Shown: positions 60,020 through 64,000 of the stretch, in pieces | How the letters are laid out: each line of letters opens with the position of its first letter | Position numbering within the stretch: position 1 is the first letter of the stretch | NCBI GenBank assembly: GCA_964203235.1 | Contig: CAXNLE010000001.1 | Location: 434,001 to 498,000 of the forward strand | Reading direction: 5' to 3' | Length of the DNA stretch: 64,000 bases | Source: BACL27 sp964203235 | GTDB taxonomy: Bacteria; Actinomycetota; Acidimicrobiia; Acidimicrobiales; Ilumatobacteraceae | Translations under genes and position numbers: made by a program | Notes under the pieces: generated by a model | What the model was told of the DNA's origin: nothing | Databases searched by the model: none | Seen by the model: only the letters and a program-made list of their open reading frames with translations

Positions 60020-60094
60020 GGTTGTCAGTTGAGGATTTCGCGAACTGCTCTAAAAAGTTCTGCGCATAGTCCACGAAGTTCTCAACTGGGAACC
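60020..60094 (+). promoter_or_regulatory. Long imperfect stem-loop in the pnp leader
   Basis: GGTTGTCAGTTGAGGA (60020-60035) pairs with TTCTCAACTGGGAACC (60079-60094) at 13 of 16 positions. The 43-base loop holds a smaller stem (GCGAACT against AGTTCTGCGC region). In E. coli an RNase III-cleaved stem in the pnp leader mediates PNPase autoregulation; this is a possible counterpart about 65 bases before the start codon. Confidence 0.5.
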
Positions 60095-60160
60095 GACAAT
60101 TTGCTCGCTTCATAAGTCTGTAACTCCGTAAAGAACGGCACAGACGCGAAAGGAATCATC

Positions 60161-62629
60161 ATGGCTGAGGCCATTTCAGTAAGCGGTCCAATTTCAGGGA
60201 CCGATAGAACACTCACCTTTGAGACAGGCAAACTCGCTTTGCAGTCGCAAGGAGCAGTAGTAGCAAAAATCGGTAAGACAACAGTTCTTGCAACAGCAAA
60301 CGCCGCAAAGGGCGTGCGTGACGGCATTGACTTCTTTCCGTTGACAGTTGACGTTGAAGAGCGCGCATACGCAGCCGGAAAAATTCCTGGCTCGTTCTTT
60401 CGCCGCGAAGGTCGTCCAAGTCAGCAAGCAATTCTCACATGTCGACTTACAGACCGTCCGTTGCGACCAGCCTTCCCAGATGGTTACCGCAACGAAACTC
60501 AAGTCGTAATCACCGTTATCGGTGCGGATCAAACTAACCCTCATGATGTGTTGGCAATTAACGCAGCCTCGGCATCGTTCATGATCTCGGGCATTCCATT
60601 TGATGGCCCAATTGGTGCTGTGCGTTTGGCTTACAGCCAAGAAGGCAACTGGATTGCGCATCCAACATTCGAAGAAGGCGAAGAGTCGACATTCGAGTTG
60701 GTCGTTGCTGGTCGTGAACTTGATAACGGCGATGTTGCCGTGATGATGGTTGAAGCAGGTGGAACCGAGAAGAGTTTCTCGTATTACGAAGCCGGCGCAC
60801 CAAAAGTTAACGAAGAAGTTATTGCAAGCGGATTAGAAGCATGCAAGCCGTTCATCAAAGAGTCGATCAAACTTCAGCGTCAACTCGTTGCAAGCGTGAT
60901 TGCAACTCGTGGCGCAATTGAGCCACTTAAGTACACACCAGTGCTTGATTACACAGACGAATTGTTTGCATCTGTTGAATCAGCAGCAACGACAAAGTTG
61001 CAACCAGCAATTCGAATTGCGCTCAAGAGTGATCGCAACGAAGCAATTGATGCAGCAACAACTGCAACACTTACAGAACTTGCAGAGAAGTTTCCTGCTC
61101 AAGAGAAGCAAATTAAAGAAGCAGTTCGCTCACTGACTAAAAAATTGGTACGCAAGCGCGTCGTTGACGAAGGTATTCGTATCGACGGTCGTGGACCTGC
61201 TGATCTTCGACCGGTTTCGGCTGAAGTTGGTTTGATTTCGACTGCTCACGGCACAGGGTTGTTTCAGCGCGGTGAGACACAAGTGCTCAACGTTCTGACA
61301 ATGGCAATGCCAAAGATGAACCAGATGATCGACTCGATCACACCTGAGACGTCGAAGCGATACATGCACGACTACAACATGGCGCCATGGGCAAACGGAG
61401 AAACCGGCCGTGTCGGTACACCAAAGCGTCGCGAAATCGGCCACGGTGCACTCGCTGAGCGCGCGTTGTTTCCAGTTGTGCCGAGTCAAGAAAAGTTTGC
61501 GTACACACTTCGTTTAGTTAGCGAAGTTTTGTCGTCAAATGGTTCGACATCAATGGCGTCAGTTTGTGCATCAAGTCTTTCTTTGATGGATGCAGGCGTG
61601 CCGATTGTCGCGCCAGTCGCAGGTATTGCGATGGGTCTGATTTTTGATCAAGGCAAATACACAGCGTTGACAGACATCCTCGGTGCAGAAGATGCATTCG
61701 GAGACATGGACTTCAAAGTTGCCGGCACCGCAGATGCAGTGACTGCATTGCAACTTGACACAAAAATCGAAGGCATCCCAAGTGATGTTTTGGCAAAAGC
61801 ATTGCAACAGGCCAAAGAAGCACGCTTGAAGATTCTCGATGTGATGAACGCAGCAATTAATGCGCCACGCGCAACGGTTAATGAGAGCGCGCCAAAGATT
61901 GTCACATTTACGATTCCGCTTGACAAAGTCGGTGAAGTAATTGGGCCAAAGGGCAAAGTAATTAACACGATTCAACAAGAGACTGGTGCGGAAATCAATG
62001 TAAGTGATGACGGTGCAACCGGCATCATCACAATTGGTTCGCCAGACAACTCAAAAGTTGAAGATGCAAAGGCGCGTATTTTGGCGATCGTTGATCCACC
62101 GACTGCAGAACTCGGTGCTGTTTATACAGGTCGCGTTGTTAACACAGCGGCGTTCGGCGCATTCGTAAATATTTTGCCTGGTCGAGATGGCCTTGTGCAC
62201 ATTTCGAAACTTGGCAACGGTCAGCGAGTGGCTCGAGTCGAAGATGTGCTTAACATCGGCGATGAAGTGCAGGTGCGAGTTGATGACATCGACGATCGTG
62301 GCAAAGTCAGTCTCAGTCTGATTGGCCCAGATGGTGAAGTCATCAAGGGCTCGGCTGGTGGATCGTCAGATGGCGGCGAGCGTGGTCCGCGTCCAGAAAG
62401 AAGTGACCGTCCGCGTTCGAATGATCGCCCGCGTTCAAATGATCGTCCGCGCAACGACCGTAACGATAGAAACGACCGTCCGCGTTCGAATGACCGCCCG
62501 CGTTCGAATGATCGTCCGCGCAACGACCGCAACGATCGACCGCGTTCAAATGATCGCAGCACGCCATCAGACGCAGTCAGCGTAAGTTTCGAAGAAGAGT
62601 TCGATCGCGATTTGCGAAACGATCAATAG
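60161..62629 (+). CDS. pnp: Polyribonucleotide nucleotidyltransferase (PNPase) with Arg/Asn/Asp repeat tail
   Basis: An 822-residue 3'-5' exoribonuclease that uses phosphate. It has two RNase PH domains (RREGRPSQQAILTCRLTDRPLRP; GVPIVAPVAGIAMGLI with catalytic D residues in LGAEDAFGDMDFKVAGT), KH (PKIVTFTIPLDKVGEVIGPKGKVI) and S1 (AVYTGRVVNTAAFGAFVNILPGRDGLVHISKL). From about residue 735 an unusual basic, disordered tail is added: RSDRPRSNDRPRSNDRPRN and further units of (R)NDR/RPRSND, before an acidic end FEEEFDRD. Such tails are known for RNase E of actinobacteria rather than typical PNPase. ATG follows GAAAGGA. Confidence 0.95.
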   Translation: MAEAISVSGPISGTDRTLTFETGKLALQSQGAVVAKIGKTTVLATANAAKGVRDGIDFFPLTVDVEERAYAAGKIPGSFFRREGRPSQQAILTCRLTDRPLRPAFPDGYRNETQVVITVIGADQTNPHDVLAINAASASFMISGIPFDGPIGAVRLAYSQEGNWIAHPTFEEGEESTFELVVAGRELDNGDVAVMMVEAGGTEKSFSYYEAGAPKVNEEVIASGLEACKPFIKESIKLQRQLVASVIATRGAIEPLKYTPVLDYTDELFASVESAATTKLQPAIRIALKSDRNEAIDAATTATLTELAEKFPAQEKQIKEAVRSLTKKLVRKRVVDEGIRIDGRGPADLRPVSAEVGLISTAHGTGLFQRGETQVLNVLTMAMPKMNQMIDSITPETSKRYMHDYNMAPWANGETGRVGTPKRREIGHGALAERALFPVVPSQEKFAYTLRLVSEVLSSNGSTSMASVCASSLSLMDAGVPIVAPVAGIAMGLIFDQGKYTALTDILGAEDAFGDMDFKVAGTADAVTALQLDTKIEGIPSDVLAKALQQAKEARLKILDVMNAAINAPRATVNESAPKIVTFTIPLDKVGEVIGPKGKVINTIQQETGAEINVSDDGATGIITIGSPDNSKVEDAKARILAIVDPPTAELGAVYTGRVVNTAAFGAFVNILPGRDGLVHISKLGNGQRVARVEDVLNIGDEVQVRVDDIDDRGKVSLSLIGPDGEVIKGSAGGSSDGGERGPRPERSDRPRSNDRPRSNDRPRNDRNDRNDRPRSNDRPRSNDRPRNDRNDRPRSNDRSTPSDAVSVSFEEEFDRDLRNDQ
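62399..62570. repeat. Degenerate tandem repeats in the 3' part of pnp
   Basis: Units of 18 bases such as CGTCCGCGTTCGAATGAT, alternating with CGCAACGACCGTAACGAT types, recur about eight times and encode RPRSND and RNDRND. The pattern is arranged as two larger copies. Slippage could change the repeat number. Confidence 0.8.
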
Positions 62630-62641
62630 GCATCGACTGAC

Positions 62642-63409
62642 ATGACAATTCGTGTCGGTGTTATTGGTGCCGCGGGGCGGATGGGACGAACAGTCTGCGC
62701 TGCAATTTCGGCAGACCAAAATCTAGAACTGGTTGCGGCAGTTGACTCTGCTGCTTCTGGATCGACGGTTGAAGGCTTAACAATTGCCAAAGATTTGCGT
62801 GCACTGGCTGATGCAAAAGTTGAAGTTGCAGTTGACTTTACGGTGGCTGCTGCTTCTCGAATTAACTTGCCTTGGTTAGCAATGCACAATATTCATGCCG
62901 TAGTGGGCACGACAGGTTTTACTGATGCAGATATTGCAGAGTTTAAGAAGATGTATACATCAAGCAATTGCATCGTTGCGCCGAATTTTGCAATCGGTGC
63001 AGTACTAATGATGCGTTTCGCTGAAATTGCCGCACCATTTTTTGATACCGCTGAAATAATTGAAATTCATCACGACGGCAAAGCAGATTCGCCGTCAGGT
63101 ACAGCGATAGCAACAGCGAATCGCATGGCTGCGGCCAGCAGTAATTGGGCGAAAGACCCAACAACACACGAAGCGATTGCTGGTGCGCGCGGAGCCAAAT
63201 CTGCAGCCGGCATACCGATTCATGCAGTTCGCATGCGGGGCGTAGTTGCGAATCAAGAAGTCGTGTTAGGCACACAGGGCCAAACACTCACAATTCGTCA
63301 CGACACAATCGATCGCGCGAGTTTTATGCCAGGCGTAGTGTTGGCATGCAAAAAAATTGCCGAGCACAAGGGCTTCACCCTTGGACTCGACAAGTTTTTG
63401 AGTATCTAA
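62642..63409 (+). CDS. dapB: 4-hydroxy-tetrahydrodipicolinate reductase
   Basis: A 255-residue DapB of the lysine/diaminopimelate pathway. The NAD(P) site is VGVIGAAGRMGRTVCAAI; VDFTVAAASRINLPW and VVGTTGFTDADI follow; IEIHHDGKADSPSGTAIATA carries the catalytic His and Lys. PHAVRMRGVVANQEV-like IHAVRMRGVVANQEVVLG and the terminal GLDKFL are typical. Starts 12 bases after pnp, so probably co-transcribed. Confidence 0.95.
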   Translation: MTIRVGVIGAAGRMGRTVCAAISADQNLELVAAVDSAASGSTVEGLTIAKDLRALADAKVEVAVDFTVAAASRINLPWLAMHNIHAVVGTTGFTDADIAEFKKMYTSSNCIVAPNFAIGAVLMMRFAEIAAPFFDTAEIIEIHHDGKADSPSGTAIATANRMAAASSNWAKDPTTHEAIAGARGAKSAAGIPIHAVRMRGVVANQEVVLGTQGQTLTIRHDTIDRASFMPGVVLACKKIAEHKGFTLGLDKFLSI

Positions 63410-63434
63410 GCAACTGCCAAGATAGAGCGGTCTA

Positions 63435-64000
63435 TCAACTAAGCGAATCAATCGCTGCGTCGTAATTTGGTTCGTTGGCTATTTCGCTTACTAGTTCGGT
63501 GTGCAGAATCTTGCCTTTTTCATCGGCAACGACAACTGCACGAGCCAAAACACCTTTAAGAACACTGCTCGTTAAAACGATGCCGAAAGTCTCGCCAAAA
63601 TTTGACCGAAACGATGAAGCTGTCTTGACATTGGCTAAACCCTCAGCAGCGCAGAAGCGTCCTTGAGCGAAAGGCAAGTCTGCTGACACGCAGTAGATCT
63701 CAGTGTTATTAAGCGAAGACGCGATCTCATTGAACTTTCGGGTACTAGCCGCACAAGTTGGAGTGTCGATACTTGGAAAAATATTGAAAATTACTCGCTT
63801 GCCTGCAATGTCTTTGTTAGTGATGTCTTGAAGTGCATTTGTAGTCAAAGCAAACTTTGGAAGCGACTTGCCAGTGGCTGGCAATTTGCCGCTAACGGAA
63901 ACCGGGTTACCACCCAAAGTCACAGATGACCCAGATTTCTTAACCGTTTTCTTAGCAGCCTTCTTAGTAGTTTTCTTCACAGATTTTTTCTTTGAGTTTT
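63435..64000 (-). CDS. tpx: Thiol peroxidase Tpx-type peroxiredoxin, Lys-rich N-terminus, 5' end outside window
   Basis: The peroxiredoxin domain (about 165 residues) begins SSVTLGGNPVSVSGKLPATG. The peroxidatic Cys is in FPSIDTPTCAASTRKFNEIA, the resolving Cys in PFAQGRFCAAEGLANVKTAS, spacing as in Tpx (atypical 2-Cys). A GTG at 63980 could be a start, but the frame stays open to the window edge (NSKKKS before VKKTTKK), so the gene probably starts beyond base 64000. The N-terminal extension is a histone-H1-like Lys-rich repeat (KKTTKKAAKKTVKKSG), unusual for Tpx and suggestive of nucleic-acid binding. Convergent with dapB. Confidence 0.88.
   Translation of the reverse strand, partial: NSKKKSVKKTTKKAAKKTVKKSGSSVTLGGNPVSVSGKLPATGKSLPKFALTTNALQDITNKDIAGKRVIFNIFPSIDTPTCAASTRKFNEIASSLNNTEIYCVSADLPFAQGRFCAAEGLANVKTASSFRSNFGETFGIVLTSSVLKGVLARAVVVADEKGKILHTELVSEIANEPNYDAAIDSLS

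Noticed and set aside
62399..62570. CRISPR-like array at the pnp 3' end
   Set aside because: Units are contiguous, in frame and coding, without unique spacers.

Overview
The window looks like a chromosomal segment of an actinobacterium, most likely a low-GC member of the Acidimicrobiia or a similar aquatic lineage (by eye, GC in the mid-40s percent). The reasons are a fused CofG/CofH FO synthase (coenzyme F420), two luciferase-like LLM oxidoreductases, type II DAHP synthase, a lexA / LysM gene / nrdR neighbourhood with actinobacterial GAAC-N4-GTTC SOS boxes, an adenosylcobalamin-dependent ribonucleotide reductase, and an actinobacterial-type DapC. The lineage is inferred from gene content, not from a marker phylogeny. 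Genes are dense and many pairs overlap by ATGA.

Layout. 1-4.8 kb: the 3' end of hflX, dapC, an SGNH hydrolase with a possible poly-T frameshift, a SIMPL lipoprotein, an acetyltransferase and an ecdysteroid-kinase-like phosphotransferase. 4.8-8.9 kb: a DUF7064/7065-like protein, an SdsA-type alkylsulfatase and a methyltransferase. 8.9-16.9 kb: a DNA-damage/dNTP block (lexA, LysM protein, nrdR, nrdJ) interrupted by a RibD-like reductase and a molybdopterin oxidoreductase; the intergenic regions hold a cluster of four SOS-like boxes and a promoter with paired NrdR boxes. 17-19.4 kb: LLM oxidoreductase and cytochrome P450. 19.4-24.3 kb: a partial myo-inositol catabolic operon (iolD, iolB, a Gfo/Idh/MocA dehydrogenase, an IolE/IolH-like TIM barrel). 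24.4-30.9 kb: thiolase, MFS transporter, serine beta-lactamase-like protein, DAHP synthase, a sigma-70 factor with an unusual C-tract leader, and an AlkD glycosylase. 30.9-35.2 kb: YCII protein, secreted and membrane proteins separated by a 55-bp dispersed repeat, nadD, an LCP/LytR_C protein, rsfS and tRNA-Ala. 35.3-37.8 kb: pentapeptide-repeat protein and PhoX. 37.9-47.1 kb: an accessory catabolic block (SDR, PotABCD-like transporter, class III aminotransferase, Rieske oxygenase, PhyH dioxygenase, LLM enzyme). 47-53.3 kb: leuS flanked by two AT-rich membrane-protein genes, one apparently inserted at the leuS start. 53.3-64 kb: housekeeping genes (rbfA, truB, ribF, FO synthase, a chorismate mutase-VOC fusion, ribE, rpsO, pnp, dapB, and a Tpx peroxiredoxin running off the right edge).

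The most interesting items are: the chorismate mutase fused to a VOC (HPPD/epimerase-like) domain that lacks its terminal Glu metal ligand; an 18-bp identity shared by the starts of leuS and the upstream acyltransferase, suggesting insertion; a sigma-factor leader made of C-tracts about 10 nt apart beginning at the predicted transcription start; six-frame stop sequences at three convergent gene junctions; and the PotABCD/Rieske/PhyH/aminotransferase cluster, which may be an uncharacterised amine-degradation system. No CRISPR array, rRNA, prophage or intact insertion sequence was seen.
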